Shown here: piece after piece, positions 11,448-23,373 of the stretch
Layout of the letters: each line of letters begins with the position of its first letter
How positions within the stretch are numbered: the first letter of the stretch is position 1
Assembly: GCA_023014485.1 (NCBI GenBank)
Contig: JAJOZX010000088.1
Coordinates: 965,001 to 1,029,000, forward strand
From: Bathynomus jamesi
Taxonomy: Eukaryota; Arthropoda; Malacostraca; Isopoda; Cirolanidae
Reading direction: 5' to 3'
DNA: 64,000 nt
Translations under genes and position numbers: made by a program
Notes under the pieces: model-generated
The model's database searches: none
The model's input: the letters and a program-made list of their open reading frames with translations, nothing else
What the model was told of the DNA's origin: nothing

Positions 11448-12289
11448 GAGGTGTATTTTCTGCCATTTCTCTGTTTGAATAAGCCTCCATTCTCACTTCA
11501 AATGCACACTATCACTGAATAGCACAAAACTTTTAAGGTTTTCTTTTTTTCACTGGACTGCACTTATTCACGGTAAGACGTTACGAATACGAACAATGAA
11601 ACACCGCGATGCACCTCTGACTGACTGATGGCTCTACACTCAACGATATTCAAACATGTCATAGAGTGTACGAAACATTACAATCGGCAAGGCCATACAT
11701 GAAATAAGTCTCTTACACACTCTCAAACATTGTCGGCAAGCAGTGTTTGTAAACAGTTTGCAGAAAGAATTGCTGGAACACAAAACGGGCTATAACTCGG
11801 AAACAAAACGATTTCGGCCATATGTTTATATAAACTGTTTTCATTGTTTTCAGGTCCTGAATCCATCCTGAAAGTGCGTCCTACATATTATGAAACACCC
11901 TGTATATCGTATATATTGAAGCGTCGAGAGTACGAGGGGCGAAGTCGTCACATTGGCGATTTTGCGATTGTTCCACGAATAAATAGTTCAACCCTCTTCC
12001 ATCCACAGACAACTCGGTATAGACAAATACCACTCCTCGTACGCTCAAAATGTAATTATTTTCAATGCGTGTATTTGCGCTTATGTAAGATAGCATTCTG
12101 AGTGCAAGAGGAGAATTTATGCCCTCATACTCATAATGTATTACGCAATAACATACAAGTCTTATATAAATGTAAAATACTTTCTTTGACATACAAAAGA
12201 AAGTTTATGCATTTCTATTTTCTCTAAAAGTCAATAAAAAATAAATGTGATTTTCCCAAAACTTCGGTTCGGCGAGTTCGCGCCTTGTG

Positions 12290-14560
12290 CACAATCGTCA
12301 CAAAGTTTAAACGTGTCTATCTCAAAACCTTGGGGTTTGGCGAGTTCGCCCCTTGTACTCGCAACGCCTCATATATATATATACACGCACGGTACCTTAT
12401 GATACCTTGTGATGGTTTCGAACGACGGTTCAAAATCGACCTTCCGCTTTCCTCCGCTCTTGTATCCAGCCACGCATGGCTGGTTAGGGACTTTGCACAC
12501 AACAACCTGTCAAGCTGGTTCTTGAAATTATTCAGGTTGGCGTGTTGGAGATTCCTCAGTTCTTTTGGAGTCCATTGAAAAGTTATGGGCCTCGTATTCT
12601 CAGGCTATTTCCCATCCTCGTTTTCATGACCCCGTCTCACCGCAGATGGGACAATACAGATTCTTCCTCTTCTCTCATTCGAGTGTGCTTGTTTCATTTC
12701 TAAGGCTAGGGATACAAGTATACAACCCTCGAGTATTTTCCTTGCGTATATTATTGTGGACCGCTTGTGTCTTCTTTCCAGAGAATAGAGTTTGAGGGAT
12801 TGTAGTCAAGACCAGTAGTCTTCACCTTTCGTTTCCTCTGCCTTAGTCCTCCGCCTTAGTCCTCTGTATGGCTTCTTTGTTCGCAATGTCTCGTTTTCTG
12901 TATGGGCTTGTAAGTAGTGAGCAATGCTCAGTTATCGGTAGAACTAGACTCTTCCATAATTTGAGCATGATGTTTGCTTTTCTGCTGTGGAAACTCCTCA
13001 GGAGCTGTTGTAATTTTAACGTTATAGTGCTCTCTGAATTCTGCATTCGACGACATTATTATTCCAAGATCCCTCGCTTGTGAATTTGGTGTTATCTCTC
13101 TGACTTGCAGAGTTTTGTAGCCTTTATTCTGTAGCACCTTGTTATTACCATATCTTAGAAGTTGGAATTTTTCTTTATTGAACTTCATATTGTTGTCTTC
13201 CGCCGACTTGTATAATGTTTCAGTGTCATTTTGTAAATTTTTGTCATCTTCGTTTGATATTCCCAAGTATATCTTTGTGCCATCTGCGAAACATGATACA
13301 ATATTGTCATTAATATCTGTATCAGTGTCTGAAATCATTATAATAAACAATAAGGAAGCTGATACTGTACCTTGTGGGACAGAGCTCACGACTTCTGAGA
13401 TCAGATTTGACTCCATTTATTACCATTCTTTGTGTTCACTTGGTCAGAAAATTAAATACCCATCTTCCCAGATTTCAAATGATTCATGTATTCTTAAGTT
13501 TGTGTGCTATAATTCCATGACCACATTTATCGAAAGCATTATCAAATGAGTATATGTTAAGCTTTGGTTTGTCCTCGACTCTATGTTTCTAGGATTTTCC
13601 TCTGGTGATCTAATAACTGTAATAGGCATGATCTTCTAGCCCAGAAGCCATGTTTTTTCGGATTGAGTAAATACTTTTCTTGCAAGTAGCTATTAATTTT
13701 GTCTCTAATTACCCGTTCGAAGCATTTTATAAGGTGGGAAGTGAGAGCTACTGGCGAATAATTTTTAAGTATTGCCCTGTTACCTTGTTTGAATAAAGGG
13801 GCAATGTTCGCTTTTTTAATGGAGGTGGAATCTGTCTTGTGCCAAGTGATTTTCTATATTTTAAGTATAGGGGCTTGTCAATAAGCTCTTTGTAGTTTTT
13901 CAGACACATGACACTCCATGTGACGGGCCCTGATGCTGAATTTTCTCGTATTTGTGATAGAGCCTTAGTTATCTCCTTTCACAAACTCTACTAATAGATT
14001 CGTGTCCGAACTTGTTCTTGGCTGATTTGTATTTATGTCAAATAATTTATGTGGATTATTTACCTTTTTCTAGGACTTAGGAATGCTACACACAAAGCTA
14101 AATTGTTTCTGAAGCAGTTCGTTCATTTTTGCTAGGTCATTTGTGCATTCGGTCAACCCATCTATGAACGGACCAATACTCTCTTCACAGTGTATTTTTC
14201 TCTTTGCAAATTTGTAGAAATATTTCGGGTTATTTTTTGTTTCCAGCTATCTTGTTTTTCTCTTCGTTTGTCTTGTGCATGAATGTTTCAGGTCCATTTC
14301 TATTTTGCAGTGTTTTTCTGTAGTTTGAGTCTCTTTGCTTCAGTTCTGCACTTGTGATACTGTTTTTCTATACGGTGAATCTAAAGTATGTATCCATATT
14401 CTCTGCAAAAGTTCCTATGCATCTGCCTGCATCACAGAATGTGTCACATGAAACCACTCAACGATCTTGAGTTTCTGTTTCAGCTGCAAACGCGGCATCA
14501 CTGTTTGAAGGTTCAGCTATATTGTTCAGTGTAGACTAGGTCCTTAAGGAAGCTTAGTCA
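12290..14560 (-). pseudogene. LINE (CR1/Jockey-group) reverse transcriptase, decayed
   Basis: The minus strand reads through the palm of a non-LTR reverse transcriptase. Near 13740 is LKNYSPVALTSHLIKCFERV, then FDKCGHGII near 13530, SVPQGTVSASLLFII near 13380 and CFADGTKIYLG near 13280, where the catalytic FADD is FADG. The thumb follows (MKFNKEKFQLLRYGNNK), then SLVLPITEHCSLLTSPY near 12900. Towards 12300 the C-terminal connector and 3' part are recognisable only in pieces. There are many stops and frameshifts. No endonuclease domain is readable and the 5' end is lost. It is an old inactive copy. Confidence 0.8.
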
Positions 14561-14741
14561 AGACTTAGCTTTCCTTAAAGACCTTCCATGGCCTCATTAG
14601 GCTATAGCCTACTGGTAGCAGTATCGTCTTTACTAAATTTCTACGAAATTAGAAGTTATTGCTTTAAGTATGAAATGGTGAAAGAACGGTTTTAAGATAT
14701 AATATTTATTTGTTTTTAAGTAAAGAAAGATTAGAAATGTG

Positions 14742-14784
<43 letters not shown>

Positions 14785-14996
14785 TAGATGCATATAGGTA
14801 GGTATATGCAGAATAAAAACCCAAATCTGTTAACTTTCTGAAGAAGAAACCCCAATAATAAAATATAAATCTATTGTAAAATAACTGGCAAATAAAAATA
14901 GAAATTTTTTGGGGACAACATATATATATATATATATATACTGTATAAAATCAATCTACGGTTATTGTGTTTTTCTATGATATATATATATATTAT
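14561..14996. other. no gene; (TA)n tracts
   Basis: Non-coding DNA with TA arrays at about 14743-14782 and 14920-14940; nothing else recognised. Confidence 0.6.
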
Positions 14997-15290
14997 ATGC
15001 GCCTCGGTGGTGTAGTGGATAACGCCACTGACTACGAATCCATCGGCCCCGGGTTCGAGACCCGGTGACTGCAGCCGGCACGCAGCAAAACCCAGCTGTT
15101 TATCCTTCCACACAATAAAGAAAGTGGTTGGTAGATAAATGGGTACCCTGGGTGGCCTAAACGCTGGGCTGCTGGTGGTCCGTGGCTCGGATTCCACGTG
15201 AAACTGTAAGTCTAAGGTGGAGTGAAAAGCTTGACCTTCGTCAGAATGAACAATTCGGGCGGAAGCTAACCAAAGGTCAAAGGTTATATA
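14997..15290 (+). repeat. tRNA-Arg-like SINE, copy 2
   Basis: Begins GCGCCTCGGTGGTGTAGTGG (A box), with an anticodon loop CTACGAA (ACG) and B box GGGTTCGAGACC near 15050. The body is as at 7090-7385 and ends before a (TA)n tract at 15285. The acceptor strands do not pair well, so I call a SINE rather than a functional tRNA. Confidence 0.75.
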
Positions 15291-15303
15291 TATATATATA
15301 TAT

Positions 15304-15526
15304 GTAAAGAACGACGTTTGTTTAGAAGAGTGTCCGCACAAGAAGGGGAGAGAAAACGAGCAATGAAAAATGAGACACCTGCTGGGAATCGAACCCGGGA
15401 TCATCTGATTGCGGTCAGATATGATAACCATTACACCAAGGTCCTCGACTAATCAGAAGGCGTAATTCTCCTACGTACGAGCGGAATCTAATGCCCTTTT
15501 GAAGGGGCACCTTTTCATGCCGTATA
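15304..15526 (-). repeat. tRNA-derived SINE of the palindrome family, minus copy
   Basis: Same family as 5841-6528, more diverged: tail GTAAAGAACGACG at 15304, then head with GAATCGAACCCGGG (B box reversed) and GATAACCATTACACC (A box reversed), ending in the GGGGCACC…CATGCCG end. It is cut at 15534 by a mariner MITE. Confidence 0.8.
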
Positions 15527-15533
15527 TACAGTA

Positions 15534-15947
15534 CAGGGTGTCCCGTAAGTCTGGACCCATAGGGATTTATAATATATTTTTTTATTATGTTGCAGGTAAA
15601 CCATGTCACTGACTAGAGAGGAGAGAGTTCAAGTTATTTTGCTGGTCGGGACCCGCAGTCACCGGGAAGTGGCCGAAGAATTCAACAATATGCATCCAGA
15701 CCGCGCACCAATCACACACAGATGTGTTGGCAAGTTGATAGCCAAATTTAAGGAAACTGGATCCGTAGCTGACAAGCCTCGCAGAGGACCTTCAAGGACT
15801 GTTACGGAAGACGAAACCAGTACCAATGTGTTGGCTAGCTTCGCTGTCAGTCCCAAGAAGTCACTTCGACGCATGTCCAGCGAAACTGGGACTATTTTGT
15901 AATTTTATTAATTTTGCCCTATGGGTCCAGACTTACGGGACACCCTA
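15534..15947 (+). mobile_element. internally deleted mariner (MITE-like)
   Basis: TIRs of about 31 bp: CAGGGTGTCCCGTAAGTC at 15534 and its inverse GACTTACGGGACACCCT near 15929-15946. The element is about 414 bp and is flanked by TA-rich DNA. Only the N-terminal HTH of a transposase is kept (15603-15902, MSLTREERVQVILL…). The DDE core is gone, so it can move only in trans. Confidence 0.9.
15603..15902 (+). pseudogene. transposase N-terminus (HTH only)
   Basis: Ninety-nine codons covering a first HTH (residues 1-45), a KFKETGSVADKPRRG linker, and part of a second HTH (KKSLRRMSSETG). The ORF then runs out at the deletion point. It resembles mariner-type DNA-binding domains; there is no catalytic domain. 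Confidence 0.8.
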
Positions 15948-15954
15948 CACGTAT

Positions 15955-16180
15955 ATACATTTTAACTGCAAACTGCAAACGACGCTTGTTTAGAAGAGTG
16001 GACCTTGTTGTAGTGGTTATCATATCTGACCGGCAATCGGATGATCCCGGGTTCGATTCCAGGGAGGTGCCTCATTTTTCATTGCTCGTTTTCTCTCCTT
16101 CTCTTGTGTGGACACTTTTCTAAATAAGCGTCGTTCTTTACATTAATTATACTGTGTGTCGTTTGTAGTTAAAATGTATA
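15955..16180 (+). repeat. tRNA-derived SINE of the palindrome family, plus copy
   Basis: Partial tail, then head TAGTGGTTATCATATCTGACC…GGGTTCGATTCC, then the tail in normal order. With the minus copy at 15304-15526 it forms a diverged inverted pair around the MITE. Confidence 0.8.
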
Positions 16181-16196
16181 TATATATATATATATA

Positions 16197-17101
16197 CAGG
16201 GCGTCCCAAAAAAATGTATACACACTTTAAATACTTATAAAGGCAGTGTTTATTAAAATACATTTCATTTTCAAAATGTAATAGAATCTACAGACATTAT
16301 TTAATTGTTTTGTCAACGCCTGTTTTCAAACTGACGTCCGTTCTGGTCCAGGCACTGCTGATAACGCGAAGCAATGGAATCGCAAACATCACGAAACATT
16401 TCGTTTGGTATTTGTGTGCATTCTCGTTCAATGGCTGCTCTCAATTCAGCGACTGTTGCAGGTTTTATAGCGTAGACTTTGTCTTTTAAGTATCCCCATA
16501 AAAAAAGTCTAGTGGTGTGAGGTCTGGTGAACGCGGAGGGTATTCTACGAAACCCCTTCGTCCAATCCACATCCACATCGTGCCAAGTACCACTCGCAAT
16601 ACTCAACTCTTCGGTCCGGATCATCTTCATTAATAGCATGGACTAATCTTGGAATGTAACTTTTCCATTGACAGCGCTTCAAAATGCGTTGGACAGACGA
16701 TTCTGAAATTCCTACCTCACGACTCGCTTGCCGCACAGATTTTCTTGGACTTTGGTGATACGTTTCCAGTACTCTTTCTTGCTTTGTGGGGCTTGTCGAT
16801 GTCCGTGGTCTTCCGGAACGCTTCTTGTGGACATTCTGAACAGTTCCATCGGCTTCAAACTTATCTCTAATTCGAGTGATGGTAAGTCGCGTTGGTGGAT
16901 CTGTTTGAAACTCCCTCCTAAACTGTCTTTGCACTTCAACTGCGTTTTCACACTTCCAGTAGCATTTTAGAATGAATTTCCTTTGTTCAAAGCTTAGTCT
17001 GACTGCCATTATTAATTCTAATGGGTTTAACTTGGAAAGAAAGAAACATCAATTGAGCTATCAGCTGTTAAAGTGTGTATACATTTTTTGGGGACGCCCT
17101 G
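16197..17101 (-). mobile_element. mariner deletion derivative (905 bp)
   Basis: TIRs match over about 33 bp: CAGGGCGTCCCAAAAAAATG at 16197 and the inverse ending at 17101. TA flanks each side within (TA)n tracts. The minus strand encodes a transposase lacking most of its catalytic core. The right TIR has an extra C relative to the left. Confidence 0.92.
16313..17009 (-). pseudogene. DD41D-type transposase missing its core
   Basis: The N-terminal 140 residues are well kept ([24 protein letters not shown] linker, [14 protein letters not shown] second HTH, then WYLARCG near 16545). The sequence then jumps by deletion to the C-terminal FLWGYLKDKVYAIKP part, ending at 16313. All three catalytic acids and the intervening core are absent. 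Confidence 0.85.
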
Positions 17102-17115
17102 TATATATATATATA

Positions 17116-17375
17116 TATATACGGCATGAGAAGGTGCCCCCTCAAAAGGGCATTCGATTCCTCTCGTACGTAGGAGAATTACGAGTCCTGATTAATCGAG
17201 GTCCTTGGTGTAGTGGTTATAATATCTGACCGGCAATAGGATGATCCCGGGTTCGATTCCCCGGTGGTGCCTCATTTTTCATTGCTCGTTTTCTCTCCTA
17301 TTCTTGTGCGGACACTCTTCTAAACAACCGTCGTTCTTCACATTAATTATACTGTGTCGTTTGCAGTTAAAATGT
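17116..17375 (+). repeat. tRNA-derived SINE, single complete unit
   Basis: The clearest single unit of the palindrome family. It starts CGGCATGAGAAGGTGCCCC beside a TA tract. The A box (GGTGTAGTGGTTATAAT) lies near 17208 and the B box (GGGTTCGATTCCC) near 17250. The tail is CCTCATTTTTCATTG…TCGTTCTTCACATTAATT and it ends AGTTAAAATGTG. The unit is about 260 bp. Confidence 0.8.
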
Positions 17376-18249
17376 GTGTGTGTGTGTAAAATTTATTTGT
17401 TCAAGATTGTACGTATCTATAGGTCCTATAATTTACTTTTTTACATATTTTTTGGTCCAGTTGTTGTTTTTATTTAATTTCAAGTTTTGTTGTTTATGTC
17501 GTGTGTGATTATTAAATATCTTATTTCCCACTTTGTGTTTCAGTCTTATTTTGAAAATATTATTTATTTCAAATATATACACATGTTTATTACAAAAAAG
17601 TTATGCTCGTAAAAGTTACATGAACATTACTGACAAAAATATTACAGGGACGTACGTGCCAAATCGTGTTAAGTAGTTACACAATATATACACTAGAATT
17701 ATGACTCAAATAAGAAACCAAAATTGCTATGCAGGATTTACGTGTAGAAGTGTTTAGAGTGTATAGGTTCCCACTTTGTTAGATTTTCATTCCGCAACGG
17801 CAACTTCGTCAGAAACCTCATTTTATGTTCTTCAAAATCAAGACACTTTCCACTCAAATTTGGAATTCTTATTTTTGAACATTTTCACTTGTGGAACACG
17901 GTCGAGAATACAAATGATAGTGAGTGGGAAGTAACCATCACATCGGCACGACATACGTTATTTGGAGCAGTAAACATTTGAATGACTTCTGAGAAGTCTC
18001 ATCTGAATAAGGATGAATAAATAAAGGGGACCATACAAAAGCATAAATTAACATCCGCAAAGAAGATAAAAAATTTGGAAAAAATGAAAAAACAAGAGAA
18101 AATTAGTGTATAATTTTCATCAATACACAGATTATACTCATTATACAGATATTTGTCCCTCCTTCCCGCAAAAAAAAAATACAACTTTTCAACCTTATAA
18201 TTTCATATAAACCCCATCATACTATATATATATATATATATATACTCTA
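17376..18249. other. no gene seen
   Basis: AT-rich DNA; a short (TG)n at the start and a (TA)n tract at 18222-18244. No supported ORF or repeat. Confidence 0.55.
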
Positions 18250-19007
18250 CAGGGTGGGCCGTAAGTTTCCATACATAGGAAAAATTAAACGTTTGTTTTT
18301 ATGTTTCAGATACCCTAAGAATATGCGTTTGACGTAAGATCTTGTTTACTGATGAAGCAAATTTTTACGTCAATGGAGAGGTTAATCGGCAAAACATACG
18401 TTATTGGAGTAATGCTAACCCTAACTGGCTGAGTCCGACGAAGATGCAAGGTGCCGGTAAAGTGATGGTGTGGGCCGGGATATGGGGTGACAGAATTATT
18501 GGACCAATTTTTGTCAGTGGAAATCTTAATGCCGAAAGGTATCTTAACATGTTGCAAGAAGAGATTTTCCCATCCCTGTTAAACGAGGAAGGTAACTTCC
18601 CAGTTTACTTCCAGCAAGATGGAGCTCCACCTCATTATGGTCTTCACGTGCGTCGGTATTTGGATCAGCAGTTTCCGGATGCTTGGATTGGTCGGCGTGG
18701 TCCTGTGGAGTGGCCTCCCAGATCCCCAGATCTCACCCCCCTTGATTTCTATCTTTGGGGGCACTTGAAGGCCATGGTGTATCAGGAAAAGATACGAGAC
18801 ATAAATCATCTAAAGGAACGTATCATCAACGCCATTACAAGCATAACGTCAACTGTGCTAATGCGTGTTCATCAACAGTGGGGAACACGTATTGAAATGT
18901 GTTTTCAAAACAATGGCAACCATGTAGAGCATATTATATAAATAAAAATGGTTGTCCATAAAAAAATGTTTATTTTTCCTATGTATGGAAACTTACGGCC
19001 CACCCTG
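18250..19007 (+). mobile_element. mariner lacking its N-terminal half (758 bp)
   Basis: TIRs CAGGGTGGGCCGTAAGTTTC at 18250 and the inverse ending at 19007 match for about 35 bp. TA-rich flanks. Only the catalytic half of the transposase remains. Confidence 0.92.
18342..18941 (+). pseudogene. DD41D catalytic domain without DNA-binding domain
   Basis: Two hundred open codons. First Asp in [11 protein letters not shown], then [14 protein letters not shown], second Asp in [11 protein letters not shown], and third in [13 protein letters not shown]. Forty-one residues lie between the second and third. All catalytic residues and the C-terminal helices are present, but no HTH precedes them inside the TIRs, so specific end binding is not expected. 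Confidence 0.85.
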
Positions 19008-19023
19008 TATATATATATATTTT

Positions 19024-19112
19024 GCGCAAGACGAGAGAGAGAGAACGGAACAAATGAAAAAATGAGGTAACCATTTTTTCATTTGTTCCGTTCTCTCTCT
19101 CTCGTCTTGCGC
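19024..19112. repeat. perfect 41-bp-arm hairpin from SINE tail
   Basis: 19024-19064 and 19072-19112 are exact reverse complements around the 7-base spacer AGGTAAC. The arms are tail sequence of the tRNA-SINE family (CAAGACGAGAGAGAG…AAATG). The tRNA head has been deleted from the middle of a former palindrome. Confidence 0.9.
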
Positions 19113-19182
19113 GGAATATCTCCTATAGAAGCGTCGTTTCTTTACGTTATTTATACTGCGTGTTCTTTGCAGTTGAATGTAT

Positions 19183-19224
<42 letters not shown>

Positions 19225-19376
19225 ATACAGGTCGTCCGATAAGTGAGTGGCGATTCGGGAACAATTTATAAATAAAAGATAAAGGATAATACAAATTTTA
19301 TTAGAAGGAATTTTATTATTAGTAAACTTACAATTAATTCGATAATTAATTGTCATAGGGATCAACCTGATCGCCA

Positions 19377-19576
19377 TTTACACGAACAGCAAGCTGTATG
19401 CGTCTCCATGTCCTGTCTGACATTTTTTGTAAAAGTTCTTTATCCTCATTGATGTCACTTAATCCAACTTCTGCTATTTACACGAACAGCAAGCTGTATG
19501 CGTCTCCATGTCCTGTCTGACATTTTTTGTAAAAGTTCTTTATCCTCATTGATGTCACTTAACCCAACTTCTGCGA
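19377..19576. repeat. 100-bp tandem duplication in the transposase 3' end
   Basis: The text from TTTACACGAACAGCAAGC to CAACTTCTGC occurs twice with period exactly 100 (CACGAACAGC at 19381 and 19481), with a couple of differences. One hundred is not a multiple of three, so it changes the C-terminal frame. Confidence 0.92.
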
Positions 19577-20070
19577 TTTTTGTCAGATCAGATTCACTTT
19601 GATTTTCACGGCCATTAATCTGCATCTTGAGGATTCCCCAGAGGGTATTATCCGGGGTAGTCAAGTCCGGACTCCGCGGAGGCCAAGGTACAGGACCATA
19701 CTTTCCGATCCATCTGCCAGGAAAATTTCTGTCTAGGAACTCACGCGCAGCGAAAGCGGTGTGTCCTGGAGCACCATCTTGCTGAAAAATAGGGTTGCGA
19801 ATATTCGTATTTCTTAAAGCGGGTAGAAATCTGTTCCCCAACATGTCGATATAACTTCCTGAAGTAATTCGACCAGTGCACACAAATGGACCAATTAAAC
19901 AATGCGCTGATATTGCACACCATATCATGATTCGAGGGGGATACTGTTTTACTTGATCATAATAATGAGGATTTTCTTTCGACCAAAAAAACGAAAATTT
20001 GCTTTTGCCATCGCCAAAAAGGGCACATTCATCACTGAAGAACGTACGATCTCTCTCGGCTTTACTTGGA
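19455..20070 (-). pseudogene. mariner transposase, catalytic part (3' of insertion)
   Basis: Minus-strand continuation of the gene begun at 25735. It reads FFSDECALFGDG (first Asp), IMIWCAISAHCLIGP, FQQDGAPGHT (second Asp) and SPDLTTPDNTLWG (third), with 41 residues between the last two. A stop near 19924-19930 interrupts the frame. The C-terminus is extended by the 100-bp duplication. Confidence 0.85.
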
Positions 20071-20072
20071 AA

Positions 20073-20519
20073 AGCGTGGGGTAGACACCCCAGTTAGGTT
20101 ACTTAGGTTCTAGCAAACAATCAAAAGCACTTACCGGTGCGTTGAATTAGATATTCCTTTGGGAGCCTACCATTACATTCCTGTGTCCCACAAACAGCCT
20201 ACCTAACTCTCTCTTACATTACCAATTTAGAAGCTATAGACATTACCCCTAACTATACTTCTATAGACATTACCCCTAACTATACTTAAGTACGGACAAC
20301 TTCCTACCCCATTTGTCACCTTAGAAATACCACCTAATTACACTCAGCACCAACGATTAGGTCAGATAGGAAAAAACATCTCTAGGCTAGCCCAAAACAA
20401 TACGAACAGCCGCGTTGGTTCGTTTATGACTTGCTCTTGCCATTCAGCTAAGATTTAGTGATATTTCCCCTTTAGTGACTTTTAGACTACATACATATAT
20501 ATACACACACGTCACCTCA
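20073..20519 (-). repeat. 3' LTR
   Basis: Nearly identical to the 5' LTR. It differs by a few substitutions and by a 27-bp tandem duplication (CTATAGACATTACCCCTAAC unit at about 20230-20284). Its outer six bases are missing. Confidence 0.9.
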
Positions 20520-20527
20520 CTCCTCCC

Positions 20528-23373
20528 CTACAAGTTTAGTCTGTCAGGGAGATGAGGGACCCTAGACGACCTGCGGAGCGGGGTTGATGTAGTAGGATTA
20601 GGTGCAACCTGTATAGGCGGGCGAGTTGAACCATTTTCCGGGGGATCAGTTCTCTCTTCCGGGAGACTCTGGTCCTTCTGCAATTCACGTTCCCATGTTA
20701 ATAGAACGACCATCTTCTAGTTGGCACTTGAAGGAAACAGGGCCCGTTCTCTCCTGCACAGTTGCAGGAACCCATTTTGGTCCAGCCCCATAGTTGCGAA
20801 TCATAACTGGATCATTAGGTTGCGCTTCTATAACTCTCCCTCTTTTAGTGTCGTGGTACAGCTTCTGTTTTTCCTGATGGCGTAAAACTCGTTGTTGTAA
20901 CGTTTCGTTTGGACGTAACAAATCGAAAACTGAACGAATTCCCCGGCCAATCATAAGTTTAGAGGGAGACACCCCCGTCGTGGTGTGAGGTGTTATTCAA
21001 TATTTAAACAAAAATTTATCCAACACCACTTGCATTTCCTCCCCACGAGAATGACGCAAGGCCGACTTGAAAGTACGGACCATTTTTCCGCGAGACCGTT
21101 AGTAGACGGGTGGAAAACACTAGACCGGACATGTCTAATGCCATTTAGGTGGACAAAAGAACGAAATTCCTCACTGGTAAAACAAGTACCATTGTCGGAA
21201 ACCAGGACTACGGGTAAACCCCATCGAAAACCGAACGGAGTAAGCGAATAGTAACACCCGAAGTCGTGGAAGTGGTTGGAAAAATTTCCACCCACTTAGA
21301 GTAGGCGTCCACAATGACTAGGAAAAATATTATTTATAGGACCTGCATAGTCAACATGGATCCTATGCCACGGTATAGTAGGCCATTCCCAAGGATGAAG
21401 TGGACTTTTCCTTGGGAGATCTCTGTTCTCTAGGCAGCTTTGACAGGAACGAACCAATGATTCGAGTTCTCCATCTAAACCAGGCCACCAGAAATAAGCT
21501 CTCGCCAGCTCTTTCATTTTTGTTGCCCATGTGTTCAGCGTGAAGTTCCTTCACTAAATTCGACCTGCCTTCATTTGGAATATCACTCTGTGGCCCCATA
21601 AGAGACAGCCATTTTGAATCGAGAGGCCAGACTGACGTTGATAAAAAGGCTGTAATTCACTCTCAACCTTAGTAGGCCAACCAACTGAGCAGAAATGGAT
21701 GACCCTAGACAGAATAGGGTCTGATTTTGTCCACTGCTCTATTTGTACCGCAGATACTGGAGTGGATTCCAAAAACTCCACCAAGTGAACCCATTCTGTA
21801 CTTAGCGCATCTCGACCTAGAAGTTTACCTGACCTACTAAGTCAAATTTATAGGCTTGTAGAATCAGTGCCCATCGTTGAATCCTACCTGAGGCCATAAC
21901 TGGAATATTTTTATTAGGTGAAAATAAACCTAAAAGAGGCTTATGGTCAGTATTAGTTTAAATTCATGACCCCATAGATAGAAATGAAATTTTTTTACTG
22001 CAAATACTAAGGCTAATGCTTCACGTTCCACTTGTGCATATCGTCTTTCAGTTCAGTTAGTGTTCTAGAAGCAAAACAGATAGGCCTATCTACACCATCA
22101 ATGTGGTGAGATAACACTGCCCCAATTCATAAGAACTGCTGTCTGCTGAAACTACGAGACGAAGTTTAGGATCATAATGCACTAGGAGAGTGGACTTTAG
22201 TAGTACGTCCTTGGAAGCCTCAATGCTTCCTTTTGAGTTTTCTCCCATCTCCACTGTTCCCCAGATCGTAATAGCTTATTTAGGGGTTCAAGGAAAGTCG
22301 ATGCATTAGGCAAAAATTTCCTATAAAAGTTTAGGAGACCTAAATAAGCTTGTAACTGTGTGATGTTTTGTGGAGGTGGTGCATTTTATTGCTTCTAGTT
22401 TATCCACCGTTGGATGAATGCCTGAGGCATCTATGCGGAACCCTAAATATGAAACCTCGTTAGTGACCCATGAACACTTTTCTCTCTTTAGCTTAAGTCC
22501 GGCATCCCGGAGTCTTTTAGAACCGTGGTTAATCTAGTTAGGTGTTCTTTTTTAGACGAACCTGAAATGAGGAAATCATCTAGAAAGCAAAGTACCCCTG
22601 GAATGTGACCTAGAACTTGGTCCATTGTCCTCTGAAAAATACCCGGAGCCGATGCTATTCCATAGCATAGCCTATTGTACTTATATAGGCCTCGGTGCGT
22701 ATTTATGATAGTTATTCTTTAGAGTTTTCATCTAAACTTAGTTGAGCATAGGCTTGGGACATATCGAGTTTTGTGAAATATTTACCCCCAGCAAGAGAGC
22801 TAAATAATTCATCAGGCTTGGGTATAGGATAGCAATCTAGAAGGACGGCTCTATTTGCTGTTAAACGGTAATCCCCACATAACCGCACGGACTTGTCCGG
22901 TTTTAGTACAGGAACTACTGGGGCAGCCCACTTAGCGTGTGTGACTGGTTCGATAATTTTATCTTTGAGCACCTGTCAATTTCTAAATCTACCTTCTCCC
23001 GCAGTGCATGCGCAATTGAACGAGCCTTACAAAATTTCGGAGTTACATTAGGATCTACTTCTATCAGACCTGATGGCCTTTTAGGTTGCCTACTTCAGGC
23101 CCAAAAACAGAAGAAAACTCCCTTAACAATGAGTCTATGTCAGAGGGATATGAGTGTATGCACATCTGCCTGACCCTTTGGCAAGATTTTGTCAATCGGC
23201 ATTTTCAAAGCATCAATCCAATCACGGCCTAGTAGAGTAGGCCCTTGCTCATCCACCACTAAAAGGGTTAAGGGATGAGACAAAGTTTTCTGGTTGAGTG
23301 TAACTGTGACGGATGCTTCTCCACAAATAGGTATTTGTATATCCCCATATTTTTTAAATAGTTTTAGATGCAT
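20528..23373 (-). pseudogene. Ty3/gypsy pol: protease, RT, RNase H, integrase (broken)
   Basis: Order on the minus strand: retropepsin tail with LLGRDWIDAL (about 23215). RT with LKDKIIEPVTHAKWAAPVVPV (22970-22910), LDMSQAYAQL (22755) and FLDDFLISG (about 22580; a FLDD version of YxDD). RNase H remnant around 22200-21850, including DHKPLLGLF. Integrase zinc finger and FWWPGL…CQSC (21480-21420), catalytic core with HVDYAGPI (about 21350), SDNGTCFTSEEF (about 21200) and NGLAEKW (about 21090). Then a C-terminal domain to 20528. Many stops and frameshifts separate these blocks. Confidence 0.88.

Larger units (their letters stand above)
7922..12177. repeat. 1419-bp unit tandemly repeated three times
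   Basis: Units 7922-9340, 9341-10759 and 10760-12177 (1419, 1419 and 1418 bp) are about 99% identical. Each unit is family A mariner sequence from GGTTCGGGGAGCGAG to the right terminus (about 1144 bp), plus about 275 bp of ordinary flank ending in AAATGTAAAA. The junction AAATGTAAAA/GGTTCGGGG occurs twice. Units 2 and 3 share differences from unit 1 (for example CTGTCTACTCG against CTGGCTACTCG), so they arose from one another. After unit 3 the single-copy flank continues. Confidence 0.95.

Noticed and set aside
9007..12192. Repeated 85- and 111-codon ORFs in each tandem unit
   Set aside because: They lie in mariner terminus plus flank, overlap each other on opposite strands and are copied only because the unit is duplicated.
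15000..15075. tRNA-Arg gene
   Set aside because: Acceptor pairing is poor and a 220-bp SINE body follows, as in the copy at 7090-7385.
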